DNA from: Mariniradius saccharolyticus AK6
GTDB lineage: Bacteria > Bacteroidota > Bacteroidia > Cytophagales > Cyclobacteriaceae
Direction: 5' to 3'
DNA length: 64,000 nucleotides
Assembly (NCBI RefSeq): GCF_000330725.2
Contig: NZ_AMZY02000012.1
Location: forward strand, 1 to 64,000
The notes beneath the pieces are model-generated. The model had not been told where the DNA came from. It ran no database searches and worked only from the letters and a program-made list of their open reading frames with translations. This document shows, in pieces, positions 54,401 to 62,588 of this stretch. How positions within the stretch are numbered: position 1 is the first letter of the stretch; every line of letters begins with the position of its first letter. Both the position numbers and the translations under genes were made by a program.

Positions 54401-54648
54401 AGCTCCGCCTCCGTCCTATCTTGATGACCTCTTTTGCCTTTATGCTCGGCGTGGTTCCACTTCTGACGGCTTCAGGAGCTGGTGCCGAAGCGCGGAAAGT
54501 CATGGGCATGGCCGTATTCAGCGGAACACTCATTGCAACGATTATCGGGGTAATTGTCGTGCCTGGGCTTTTTGTACTGATAGAGAGTATCGGCGGAAAG
54601 AGAAAGAAACCTGAAGCTCCTGTTTCACCTTCTGAACCCACACACTGA
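51499..54648 (+). CDS. Multidrug-type RND pump, AcrB/HAE1 family
   Basis: 1049 residues, full length. Begins MSEFFIRRPIVAMVISI as HAE1 pumps do. Proton-relay residues are intact: Asp408-Asp409 in LVVDDAIVVVE and Lys940 in GLTAKNAILIVEF. Twelve membrane segments and two porter loops. Exports amphiphilic compounds from the periplasm or inner leaflet, driven by protons. Distinct from the metal-type pump at 41307-44444. Confidence 0.94.
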   Translation: MSEFFIRRPIVAMVISILLVIMGLITLRGIPISKYPEITPPMIQVTTNFTGANAVNVEQAVATPIEQQVNGVEEMLYMKSINAADGSLTLQVSFEVGTDLDNANMLTQNRVSQANAKLPVEVKNFGVTTKKSLVFPLMLVTLTSPSNTYDSKFLNNYANINIVDQLKRIKGVGDVLLFGGSDYSMRIWLDPDLLTRMDMTVNDVVAAVRKQNAITPGGKFGAPPAPEGVEYTYTVTMQERLVTEEEFGNIIVKSDDRGAIIRLKDVARIELGLDNYNAVSRLNGAPASTIVVYQMPGSNALEVADLIQASMEDLKKFFPQDVNYEVSLNTTRAISVGIEEIVHTLFEAVILVILVVFLFLQDWRATLIPLLTVPVSLIGTFIIFPLLGFSVNVLSLLGLVLAIGLVVDDAIVVVEAVMHHIEHGLSPKDATKKAMKEVGGPVVAIALILAAVFVPVAFAGGITGRLYQQFAITIAISVLFSAFNALTLSPALAALMLKPKKESKGLLQRFFNAFNKAFDKFTLGYTGVAGIVARKSIRSAMIIGVVLFATVFLGRGIPSGFVPEEDEGYYLINIQLPDASSLERSDQVAKKVETVLSEFEDIEYSTMVLGFSLLTGSYSTNNAFVFVSLKPWEERKMTAKELIQATNIAFRSNITEATAIAFGPPPIEGLGTSAGFTLQLQDRSGGTPEFLAEQTQHFISEARKRPEIGNIFSLYRANVPQKKITIDYDKVEKLGIDLAEVTSTISTYLGSAYVNDFNRFGRQYKVFVQAEGEDRLDPLDISRYYVRSRKGEIIPLSTLTSVEDISGPSYTNRFNMYRAAEISGAPKEGYSSGDALRALEEVAATMPKEIGYSWSNMSYQEKAAEGTGSTMFLMALVFVFLILAAQYESWKLPFSVLLGVPAAVFGAFLGLWLGGLWSTSYVNNVFAQIGLVMLIGLTAKNAILIVEFAKMLYEEGKGLFESALEAAKLRLRPILMTSFAFMLGVVPLLTASGAGAEARKVMGMAVFSGTLIATIIGVIVVPGLFVLIESIGGKRKKPEAPVSPSEPTH

Positions 54649-54649
54649 C

Positions 54650-56026
54650 ATGAAAAACTTAGCACTGATTATTCTTTTGGGTTTGGTATTAGTGGGATGT
54701 AAAGTTGGTCCTAAATACGAAAAGCCAGAAATGCAGCAGCCGCCCAAATATACACAGGCTGCGACGTCTACGGATTCCATCACCAATCTAGCGTGGTGGG
54801 AGGTATACCAAGACGAGACTTTGAAGGGTTTGATCCAAACGGCATTGGACTCCAACCTCAACCTATTGCAGGCTGCGGCCAGGGTCGAGGAGGCAAAAGC
54901 CACGCTGGGATTCAACAAGGCAAATCTCTACCCGATGCTCAATTACAATGCGCTCGGCAGGGCAGCAAATTTCAGGGATTTTGCACAGGATGCGGGCGTG
55001 GCTTTTTCCCCAAATATGCTTGCTGTGTTGGGAAATGTTTCTTGGGAAATTGACTTCTGGGGCAAGCTTCGTCGGGCAAACCGTGCCGCTTTTGCCGAAA
55101 TGATGGCAGCTGAAGAAGCCCGGAAAACGGTCTACATATCGCTAGTGGCCCAAGTTGCCGAGTTATACTTCAATCTCAGAGGATTGGATGAACGATTGGC
55201 AATCACAAAAAGAACCCACGAAATCCGGTTGGAATACCTGGATATCATTTCAAAAAGGTTTGAAAAAGGAAATGTCTCCGAATTGGACAAACTGCAGGCC
55301 CAACAAATCGCGGCTGCCGCAGAATCGCAGATTTATGCGCTCGAGCGGCAAATCATCTACGTGGAAAACGCCCTCAACGTGCTACTTGCGAGACCCTATC
55401 GGCCCATCGAAAGAGGAAAGGAAAACCAGGATCAAACCCTGCCTTTGGACATCCCGGTCGGATTACCATCTGAGCTTTTGGTCCGAAGACCAGACATTCA
55501 GGCAGCAGAACAGCGTTTGATGGCCCAAACCGAACGGATTGGAATTGCAGTGGCGATGCGTTTTCCCTCTATTAGCCTAACAGGGATGATGGGAGTCGCG
55601 AGCCCTAGTTTGAGCAATCTGTTTACACCTGAGGCTGTTCTTGGAACAGTCACCGGGCAATTGACGGGACCGATTTTCAATTTTGGAAAAAACAAACGCC
55701 GTGTCGATGTGGAACGTGCCCGTGCGGTACAAAGTGCCTATGAATATGAGAAAACCGTGCTGACGGCATTTGCAGAGGTGGAAAATTCCCTTGCGGAAAT
55801 CAGGACCTACCGCAATGAGTTCAATGCCCGTCGCGTGCAGAAAGCAGCCACGGAAAAGTCACTTTTCCTGTCCAAGGCGCTGTACGATAATGGCTATACT
55901 TCCTTTCTTCAGGTATTGGATGCCGAAAGGGAATCATTCAACGCCGAGTTTGAAAAGTCCGTCGCCTTGGAAAACCAACTTGTCGCCACGGTCAGGTTGT
56001 ACAAGGCTTTGGGAGGCGGTTGGTAA
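54650..56026 (+). CDS. Outer-membrane efflux lipoprotein, NodT/OprM family
   Basis: 458 residues. Lipobox LVGC (Cys17), then CKVGPKYEKPE, the usual N-terminus of the NodT/OprM group. Two OEP repeats, with LLVRRPDIQAAEQRL and the closing LYDNGYTSFLQVLDAE typical of the family. Starts one base after the pump's stop codon, completing the tripartite operon, and is followed by the terminator at 56048-56078. Confidence 0.93.
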   Translation: MKNLALIILLGLVLVGCKVGPKYEKPEMQQPPKYTQAATSTDSITNLAWWEVYQDETLKGLIQTALDSNLNLLQAAARVEEAKATLGFNKANLYPMLNYNALGRAANFRDFAQDAGVAFSPNMLAVLGNVSWEIDFWGKLRRANRAAFAEMMAAEEARKTVYISLVAQVAELYFNLRGLDERLAITKRTHEIRLEYLDIISKRFEKGNVSELDKLQAQQIAAAAESQIYALERQIIYVENALNVLLARPYRPIERGKENQDQTLPLDIPVGLPSELLVRRPDIQAAEQRLMAQTERIGIAVAMRFPSISLTGMMGVASPSLSNLFTPEAVLGTVTGQLTGPIFNFGKNKRRVDVERARAVQSAYEYEKTVLTAFAEVENSLAEIRTYRNEFNARRVQKAATEKSLFLSKALYDNGYTSFLQVLDAERESFNAEFEKSVALENQLVATVRLYKALGGGW

Positions 56027-56047
56027 TTGGAATATTGTAAACGAAAA

Positions 56048-56078
56048 AAGGGCCCTTAAAACAGGGCCCTTATTTTTA
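56048..56078. terminator. Bidirectional terminator
   Basis: AGGGCCCT (56049-56056) pairs with AGGGCCCT (56063-56070), the palindromic stem giving T-runs on both strands. It serves the efflux operon and the converging arfB gene. Confidence 0.85.
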
Positions 56079-56092
56079 TGACGAATAGAAGC

Positions 56093-56509
56093 TCAATCCC
56101 CTCCCCTTCTGATTTTTTTCTTTTCGGACTGTGCCTTCTTTTCTTTTAAACGCTTCTCAATTGCTGATCTGCTCGGTTTGCTCGCCTTGCGGATCTTCCT
56201 CTTCTGGAAGGCTTTGGAGATCATTTCATAGAACTTCGCAATGGCAATTTCCTTGTTCTGAAGTTGGGAGCGCTTTTCCTGGCTTTGGATTTGAATATTA
56301 CCTTCGCTATCCAATTTATTGGCGAGTTTGACCAGCAATTCACTTTTCTCTTCCTCGGAAAGCACAACAGATCCGCGAACGTTGAAAACCAAGGCCACCT
56401 TAGAGTTCACTTTGTTGACATTTTGCCCGCCCGGACCTGAACTACGGCTCATCTGAAACTCAAATTCCCCGTCAAATGCCTTTTCCCTGATCTTTTGGTA
56501 GATATCCAT
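56093..56509 (-). CDS. arfB: Peptidyl-tRNA hydrolase ArfB (ribosome rescue)
   Basis: 138 residues from ATG 56509 (MDIYQKIREKAFDGEF), which starts the family homology; longer in-frame starts lie inside the upstream gene. The GGQ motif (27-29 in SSGPGGQNVNK) and the basic C-terminal tail (KKKAQSEKKKIRRGGD-like, about 122-138) that enters the mRNA channel are present. It hydrolyses peptidyl-tRNA on stalled ribosomes. It begins four bases after the stop of the SUMF1-type gene, so it is probably co-transcribed with the glycosidases, an unexpected partner. Confidence 0.92.
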   Translation of the reverse strand: MDIYQKIREKAFDGEFEFQMSRSSGPGGQNVNKVNSKVALVFNVRGSVVLSEEEKSELLVKLANKLDSEGNIQIQSQEKRSQLQNKEIAIAKFYEMISKAFQKRKIRKASKPSRSAIEKRLKEKKAQSEKKKIRRGGD

Positions 56510-56513
56510 GTTT

Positions 56514-59306
56514 CTATTTGTCAGCGACGCAGCGGAATCCCACCGTGGCATTGCGCTCGAATCCCTCCGATACCCGTAACAGCATCTGACGGTAATGGGT
56601 TTCACGCGGGCCTCCCTGCACATACCACCAACTCGAACTCGGCTTGAAATAACTCCCCCCTTTCAGGATGATCAATCGGCTCGTTCCGCTATCGTATAGG
56701 TCATTGGTCATTTGCCAAACCGAGCCAACCATATCCTGCAATCCCCAGGGGCTTTTTCCTTTAGGCCTTGAGCCAACTGCTTCGATTTGCCCATTTCCTA
56801 GGTTGACGAATGCCGAATCCAGGCCGTCCAAATGCTCTACCGTAAGCGTATTGGTCACATATTCCGTGCGTTTTTTTACCTTCAAACTGGCATCCCAAGG
56901 CCAATCCCTGCCGTCTCCCGCCGAAGCCGCATATTGCCACTCGGCTTCGGTGGGTAGTCGCTTTCCAGCCCAAACTGCATAGGCCTGGGCATCTTCATAA
57001 CTTACATTGACCACAGGGAAATTCTCCTGCCCAATCGGGATTTTGCCATCCACCCAATGTGACAAAAATCGGTGAGCTTCCTTCGGCTTGTACCCGGATG
57101 CATCCAAAAACTCTTGAAATTGGACATTGGTGACTGGGAAAACATCCATGAAGAATCCCGTGATTTGCAATTTTTTTGGAAATCCGGAAACCGGATAAGG
57201 GATGAACTGATCTCCTTGGGTAACCCTCATTTCAAATGTCCCAGAAGGAATCTCCACCATGCCTTTTGGAGCCTTTTTCAATGGGTTTGTCCTTTTGGAT
57301 ACCGAAACCAATCTGGGTACGCCATACTCCATTTGGATGATTTGCTCATCGACCAATTCCCCTTCTTTGTCCATCAGTTGGATCACGATCTTTCCTTCAT
57401 AATCCCCAAACTGGGTTCGGATATCGACGCTTGCCTGTTCCCCTGATACGGTAACCGCATCCCTGTCATAAGCAGGCTGACCAGCCCAGATACGGATTTC
57501 ACCTGCGACCTTTGACCGCACTAGCAGCATGTTTTCTACCAGGGAAGCTTCCAAAACATCGGGCATATAGGCAAACGCCCCTACCGCTCCTTCGTTGTTG
57601 GTGCCGAGCCACTTTTTGTGAAAGGCTTCCAGATCGGCTGGCAGGAAGTACTTTCCATCAACTTCCTTAGGTTTAACCTCGAGGTGGTTCCAGAGGTCGA
57701 CATAGTGCCAGCCTGGTTTTGGAACCGGTACCTCCAGCAAGTTTCCAATAAAGCCTTCTGGCCTAAGGCTAAAAACCGTGAAAATCTCTTTCTCTGCCCT
57801 TGGCCAATGATTGACAAATATCCCGTCTTCCAAGGTCGGAAATAGCGGCGTGTAAGATTGCACGATGAAATTGGAATGGTTTTCCCTCAAAATCCTCAAG
57901 GTTTGCCCAAAAAACCGGTAATCCTCCTCCATCCATTCCGGTCTTCCGGGACGGAATATATTGAGCTCGGTACCGTAGCCGTTGAATAGGGATAGCGCAT
58001 ATTCCCTTCGGATACGGTCGAACGCCAATTCTGCAACCCTGAAAATGGCAAAATCGGGCTTGATCAGTTTGTTGAGATTCAGCATCGGGGGGTAGTAGAG
58101 CGCATTGTGTACTCGTCCGGATACAATTCCCGGCATGTCCTTTGGCACCGCCATCCCTTCGCTGTACATCACGACGCCTTGTCTGACACCGTCTGCCGCG
58201 GCCTGGATCTCGCCGCTTGAGCTTCCCTTTGTGTCCAAGACCACGCCGTCCGCATGCGTACCTCGAATGAGCTCGGCCATACCTTCCAGATGTCCTTCAA
58301 GACGTGTGCTCTCATCCCAGGGATTGTAAGAAATAAACAGCTTGGTCCCCAATGCATTCAGGCTATCCGAAACAGCCGCGATGCCTTCCAATCCACCGGG
58401 TAGATCCCGGAAAAGATCCCATTGGTTCCTTTGGTCCAAACCCAAGGTCGGCCAAGTCGGCCATATTCCAATGACATCGTTGCCCCCGAACCATCGCTTA
58501 CTTTTTTGCTCAAATTCAAATATGTTAAAAACCTGTTTTTCAGAACTGTAAAAATCCTTGTCCCAAGCCATCAGCAAATGCATGGCATAGGCCTTTCTGA
58601 TCCACTGAAGGTCTTTCCTTTCATAGAGACTATTGTCAAAAGTGTCCAAATCGTACAGGAATTTCTCCTGAAAAACCTTCCGCAATCCGTCTTGCCATGT
58701 TCCAGTATAAGTATCCAAATAGAGCCTGTAAGTCACTGAAGCCCCCGGGGGAAGTACCGTTTCGAAACGCCTCCTGATGGCCCCTTCCCAATACTTCCTT
58801 CTCGCCAATGCAGCAAAACCTTTGCCGCCTATTTCAAAACTACAGTAGCCCAATTCCCATGCGTTATCAGGCAAAATCACATTGACCGGCTGGAAACCCG
58901 GACGAAAAAGGTGCGTCCGTGAGAGACGGTGCTTACCAAGACCTGTGATGTATACTTGGCCATTCGATCCTCCAAAGGGGACAAAATTCTCCAAAGTCAA
59001 GGTATCCTTGGACATGTTTTTAAACCTGAAAATACCTTCCCAATGATTTTCCGAGGTCTCCGTGCTATCCATGACCACAGCAAGCTTGCTTTGCCAAATG
59101 GAAGAAGAAACTGCTGGATTAAATTCGCTGGATAGGACCTTCTCGCCACTGATGACGATCGAAAAAATCGGTAATGATTGCACCAAGTCAATCCCCTGCA
59201 ATTGGTGGACCTGCAGGCGATTGTCTGCCGATACAGTCAGGTTCTGCGCCTGTGAGAGGCTAGCGAGTTGGTGCAATAAAAGAAGCAAGACAAATATTCG
59301 GGCCAT
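56514..59306 (-). CDS. Secreted glycoside-hydrolase-like protein fused to a SUMF1 fold
   Basis: 930 residues, signal peptide about 1-20 (SLSQAQ). Residues ~25-215 look like a beta-sandwich. About 235-600 looks like a (beta/alpha)8 barrel of glycosidase type (GGNDVIGIWPTWPTLGLD, LFISYNPWDESTR, GVVLDTKGSSS, VVMYSEGMAV), with Asp in VVLDTKG and Glu in YSEGM as candidate catalytic pair (inference). The C-terminal ~240 residues are SUMF1/EgtB/PvdO-like (MVEIPSGTFEM, PVTNVQFQEFL, RLPTEAEWQYAA, GFRCV). The two catalytic cysteines of formylglycine-generating enzymes are missing: the stretch reads GGSYFKPSSSWWYVQGG. Follows the GH63-like gene by 132 bases. Confidence 0.75.
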   Translation of the reverse strand: MARIFVLLLLLHQLASLSQAQNLTVSADNRLQVHQLQGIDLVQSLPIFSIVISGEKVLSSEFNPAVSSSIWQSKLAVVMDSTETSENHWEGIFRFKNMSKDTLTLENFVPFGGSNGQVYITGLGKHRLSRTHLFRPGFQPVNVILPDNAWELGYCSFEIGGKGFAALARRKYWEGAIRRRFETVLPPGASVTYRLYLDTYTGTWQDGLRKVFQEKFLYDLDTFDNSLYERKDLQWIRKAYAMHLLMAWDKDFYSSEKQVFNIFEFEQKSKRWFGGNDVIGIWPTWPTLGLDQRNQWDLFRDLPGGLEGIAAVSDSLNALGTKLFISYNPWDESTRLEGHLEGMAELIRGTHADGVVLDTKGSSSGEIQAAADGVRQGVVMYSEGMAVPKDMPGIVSGRVHNALYYPPMLNLNKLIKPDFAIFRVAELAFDRIRREYALSLFNGYGTELNIFRPGRPEWMEEDYRFFGQTLRILRENHSNFIVQSYTPLFPTLEDGIFVNHWPRAEKEIFTVFSLRPEGFIGNLLEVPVPKPGWHYVDLWNHLEVKPKEVDGKYFLPADLEAFHKKWLGTNNEGAVGAFAYMPDVLEASLVENMLLVRSKVAGEIRIWAGQPAYDRDAVTVSGEQASVDIRTQFGDYEGKIVIQLMDKEGELVDEQIIQMEYGVPRLVSVSKRTNPLKKAPKGMVEIPSGTFEMRVTQGDQFIPYPVSGFPKKLQITGFFMDVFPVTNVQFQEFLDASGYKPKEAHRFLSHWVDGKIPIGQENFPVVNVSYEDAQAYAVWAGKRLPTEAEWQYAASAGDGRDWPWDASLKVKKRTEYVTNTLTVEHLDGLDSAFVNLGNGQIEAVGSRPKGKSPWGLQDMVGSVWQMTNDLYDSGTSRLIILKGGSYFKPSSSWWYVQGGPRETHYRQMLLRVSEGFERNATVGFRCVADK

Positions 59307-59438
59307 AGTTTTTGGGTGTTTTCTTTTTTCAATGACGCAAACAATCGATCGAGCACCTGAAATGAAATGCTACGTTATATGTTCTGCAGGGTCCAAAGTT
59401 CACCAGTTTGCCAAATCTCATTTTTTTCAAGCATTACT

Positions 59439-62114
59439 TCACCTATCCATCAGCATCCGATTGATGATCTCGGCCCATATATAGGTCTTATGGTAGCCTG
59501 CCCAATCTTGGTCCGGCGAATAGAATTCCCATAGGTTGTGGTTTTGTTTCAGTTGTGAAATCATCACCGCTGCGACCCTATCGGTCAGTTCAGCCGCTTC
59601 CTGATGGTAGCCATAATCCTTGAGCCCACGAAATATGAGGTAGTTCCAAGGCAGCCAAACCGGACCGTTCCAGTATCCTTTGTCGTTGTAATAGGGATCT
59701 TTGGCAGAAAGCGAAGGGATGCCGTGTTTTCTCCAAAACTGATTTGGATTAGTCAGCTTCTCTACCAGTGTTCGAGCTCTGTCTTCATCGACAACGCCCG
59801 CCCAAAGTGGCAAAAAACCAATGATTTCGTCCCTTTTCAAATCATTTGGACGATTGAAAGTAAAGGAATTGTCGGTCTTGTTGACGTTGTAGAAGAAATC
59901 GTTTTCTTCATCCCAAAATGTATCGTTGATCAGGCGAATACGGGTTTGATGGTCGGTCCTCCATTGTTTTGCCTCATCGTTTTTCCCCAAAACCAGAGCC
60001 ATTTGCTCCAAGGATTTTGCTTCCATGACCATCATGCAGTTGAGGTCCACAGATTCAAAATTGGCTGGCCAACCTACCTCGTCCCAAACCGCCACATTCG
60101 CATCCCGAACGGATTCCAGGATGGCATGACCGCCCCATTCCAAAAGTCCATCGCCATCACTGTCCCTGTTTTGGGTGTAAAAATCGTAGAACTTCCTTCC
60201 TGAATTGTACATTTCTTCCAAAAACTTACGGTCCTTGGTAATGAGGTAAATCTCCCAATTGAGCCAATTGTACCAAGGTGCGGACGAGGTCAACTGGCCG
60301 TTGTATTCTATGATTTCATCCAAAAAAGGCCCTGTGCGGTAATTGATATAGCCGTTTTCATATTGCCTTTCGGAAAAGATCCTTTGGGAATTCATCGCAC
60401 TCTGTGGATCCAAATGGGCATAGGCCAGCATCGTGATACTCTCGTGAAACACCTGCCCTCCGTGTCCCCAACCCCAAGTCGGTTCCCGAGAAAATAGGTA
60501 ATAATTGTGCTTGGCTTTGCCCTCGGCAGGCATCATGACTTGGCGCATCATGTTCCAAGCACTTTTGTAGAGCCATTGTGTATCCTTATCCCATTCTTCC
60601 GGCGGAGCAACTTTGGCAAAAAGACTGCGATTCTCAGCCCTGTATTTCCCAAAGTCAATCGGCAAAATATCCCCTATCGCTTGGTAAAGACTATCTGAAT
60701 CAGCTTTGTGGTCTGCAATTCCCCGTACTATCGAGAAAGTCCTTGATTCGCCTGGCTTCAACGTAAATTCAAACTTGGCAGCCATTCCCGTTGGATTTTC
60801 AATATGGGCGGGACCTTTTTCCTCTGCCAACCAACGATCTAAACTGTGATCGGGCACATTGAGTATCTCCTCGGAATGGATAGATGCAAAATCACCCTTA
60901 GGTAAGACCACATAGCCCATCAAACGTTCTCCTGAGTTATTCTCGGGTTGAAAAGAAGCGTCTTTCACTTCCTTGACAAGTTCATACAGGCCATCGGCAT
61001 AACTTCTTTGATAGATCAAGTATGACTCGATATCTGGGACCGGCTCCCAGGAAAATGAAAAAACCGAATCATGCCAATGTTTCTCAATACCCGAAACCCT
61101 AACCAATCTGACGCTGTCGGAAGCGTGAAAGTCAATTCGTTTGGATGACTCTAGCAAGCCCGGCGAAAAGATGTCTGCAATATTTCTGGTCAAATTCAGA
61201 TAGCTGAATTCAAGGTTGTGCAAGGAAAATCCATCAGGAAAATTCCCCAATTCGATACGAAACAAGCCATCTTCATCGATCGCAGGCGCCCGCAGTCCCC
61301 AAACAGGTGCATTTTCCGTTAAGATATATTTCGGATTTCCGGGGTCTCTGACGAGAATTCTCGCTGATCCTCTCGGTTCGGCAAGTCGCTCCTTTTTGTC
61401 ATACGCCCGGCCATAGATCTGAAGCTTCTGCTTCCTATCTTCAAAAAAAGCAAAGTCCGGCTGGGCAGCCCTTCCGGATGCTGAATTAAAAAAGGACCAG
61501 TCTTTTGCCGCGTCTGAAAAAACCAAAACACTCTGCAGACTGTCCTTGTACGGTATCTTTTGGTTGACTGACCACCCGTCGGGATATTTTTCATGAAAAA
61601 AGTGAAAGGCGTTATTTCGGGCGAAAGTCTTCAGATCCCGGACAGTTCGATAATCGTTCTGAAAAAAGGGAATCAACGATATTTTCATTGGTTTCCCGCT
61701 AGAATTCATGAGTTCATATTGTTGTATCGCAACAGTTGAACTAAAAACAAAAAAATCACCATTTATCTCTAAACCCTGCGCTGGCTGAAAGGAAAAATTA
61801 ACCATGTCAGGAAAGCTCTCGCTGATAGATGGTTGTCGGAAATATTGATCGATATCCGAAATCAATATGCCGTCGACTTTGAAAACCAATCCCATTTGAC
61901 CTCCCTTTTGTGAATTAAATCCGAGCGGCTTGTGGGCTTCGAAATATTGGAACTCATAGCCTTGGTCGATCAGATATTGGGAACGCTCCAAACCGGCTGC
62001 GTAGGTCGCATAGATCGGCTCATCTTTTGAACTAAACTGGACTTTTTCGGGTGCATTTTGGCTGCAACTCAAGAAACCGAGCAGAAAAACCAGGGGCAGA
62101 AAATTTTTTTTCAA
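59439..62114 (-). CDS. GH63-like (alpha/alpha)6-barrel glycosidase lipoprotein
   Basis: 891 residues from TTG 62114, chosen because it yields a textbook lipoprotein signal (MKKNFLPLVFLLGFLSC, Cys17) and because a promoter-like TTTA/TATCTTTT pair lies just upstream; in-frame ATGs at 62180, 62195 and 62222 give long unlikely leaders. The N-terminal half is beta-rich. From ~500 it is a GH63/MGH1-type helical barrel: WGWGHGGQVFHES, DGLLEWGGHAILESVRDAN, VWDEVGWPANFESVDLN, KGYWNGPVWLPWNYLIFRGL (in parts) and LWEFYSPD. Probably cleaves alpha-linked glucose- or mannose-containing glycans in the periplasm or at the surface. The substrate is unknown. Confidence 0.8.
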   Translation of the reverse strand: MKKNFLPLVFLLGFLSCSQNAPEKVQFSSKDEPIYATYAAGLERSQYLIDQGYEFQYFEAHKPLGFNSQKGGQMGLVFKVDGILISDIDQYFRQPSISESFPDMVNFSFQPAQGLEINGDFFVFSSTVAIQQYELMNSSGKPMKISLIPFFQNDYRTVRDLKTFARNNAFHFFHEKYPDGWSVNQKIPYKDSLQSVLVFSDAAKDWSFFNSASGRAAQPDFAFFEDRKQKLQIYGRAYDKKERLAEPRGSARILVRDPGNPKYILTENAPVWGLRAPAIDEDGLFRIELGNFPDGFSLHNLEFSYLNLTRNIADIFSPGLLESSKRIDFHASDSVRLVRVSGIEKHWHDSVFSFSWEPVPDIESYLIYQRSYADGLYELVKEVKDASFQPENNSGERLMGYVVLPKGDFASIHSEEILNVPDHSLDRWLAEEKGPAHIENPTGMAAKFEFTLKPGESRTFSIVRGIADHKADSDSLYQAIGDILPIDFGKYRAENRSLFAKVAPPEEWDKDTQWLYKSAWNMMRQVMMPAEGKAKHNYYLFSREPTWGWGHGGQVFHESITMLAYAHLDPQSAMNSQRIFSERQYENGYINYRTGPFLDEIIEYNGQLTSSAPWYNWLNWEIYLITKDRKFLEEMYNSGRKFYDFYTQNRDSDGDGLLEWGGHAILESVRDANVAVWDEVGWPANFESVDLNCMMVMEAKSLEQMALVLGKNDEAKQWRTDHQTRIRLINDTFWDEENDFFYNVNKTDNSFTFNRPNDLKRDEIIGFLPLWAGVVDEDRARTLVEKLTNPNQFWRKHGIPSLSAKDPYYNDKGYWNGPVWLPWNYLIFRGLKDYGYHQEAAELTDRVAAVMISQLKQNHNLWEFYSPDQDWAGYHKTYIWAEIINRMLMDR

Positions 62115-62146
62115 CTTTTTCAGAATTTTTTTCAGGTCTTGGAGAT

Positions 62147-62177
62147 AAAAGATAGAAATAAAAATGGTATTGGTAAA
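62147..62177 (-). promoter_or_regulatory. Promoter candidate of the glycosidase operon
   Basis: On the minus strand TTTA (62174-62177), 19 bases, TATCTTTT (62147-62154): one mismatch each to the Bacteroidota elements. Transcription would start near 62140, giving a leader of about 26 bases to the TTG at 62114 and excluding the upstream ATGs. Confidence 0.4.
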
Positions 62178-62330
62178 CATAAAATCCACAGTCATCAACA
62201 CCCCGCCAAACGACAAAAACATAGAGAACTGTATTTGATGGCAAGTTTTTTATATTTCAAATTATTATTCTGTTTTTTCATACAAAAAATTAATAATATT
62301 TATTATTTGAGATCTTCGCATACTTTTTAT

Positions 62331-62362
62331 TTTGTTTTTATTAAATCAATTGCCTAGCTTTG
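62331..62362 (+). promoter_or_regulatory. Consensus promoter of a candidate small RNA
   Basis: TTTG (62331-62334), 20 bases, TAGCTTTG (62355-62362): a full match to both Bacteroidota promoter elements at the expected spacing, the best in the window. The next gene start is 225 bases away, and a strong terminator intervenes. Confidence 0.55.
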
Positions 62363-62367
62363 AATCA

Positions 62368-62525
62368 TCTTGAACGACAAAACGACTTAATCACCCGCGT
62401 TTTTCAAGCATCACCCATTTGAAAAGCTTCCATTTTTTTAACCTTGAATTCTCGTCTATCTCGCAACTTTTTGTCATTTTCTTAATCACCCAAAAAACCC
62501 TTCCTTCGGAAGGGTTTCTTTTTTT
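62368..62525 (+). ncRNA. Candidate small RNA or attenuated leader
   Basis: From the consensus promoter at 62331-62362 to the terminator at 62495-62525 a transcript of about 155 bases is predicted. No reading frame of note lies in it. It contains CTTAATCACCC twice (62386-62396, 62481-62491) and a third ATCACCC (62410-62416) that sits in the loop of a TTTTCAA (62401-62407)/TTGAAAA (62419-62425) hairpin. Exposed C-rich motifs of this kind are common in regulatory RNAs. It may instead be the leader of the GNAT gene. Confidence 0.4.
62495..62525. terminator. Strong terminator in a divergent gap
   Basis: AAACCCTTCC (62495-62504) pairs with GGAAGGGTTT (62508-62517), loop TTC, then CTTTTTTT. It lies between divergent genes, so no annotated gene reads into it on the plus strand; this is the main support for the small RNA. 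Confidence 0.8.
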
Positions 62526-62588
62526 GGTCCTGTTTATTAAACTTGAATGTATTGAAACGTATCTAGGAACAAAACCCACTCCTTCTCA

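Noticed and set aside
56514-57300. Formylglycine-generating enzyme
   Set aside because: Both catalytic cysteines are missing and no sulfatase gene is in the window.
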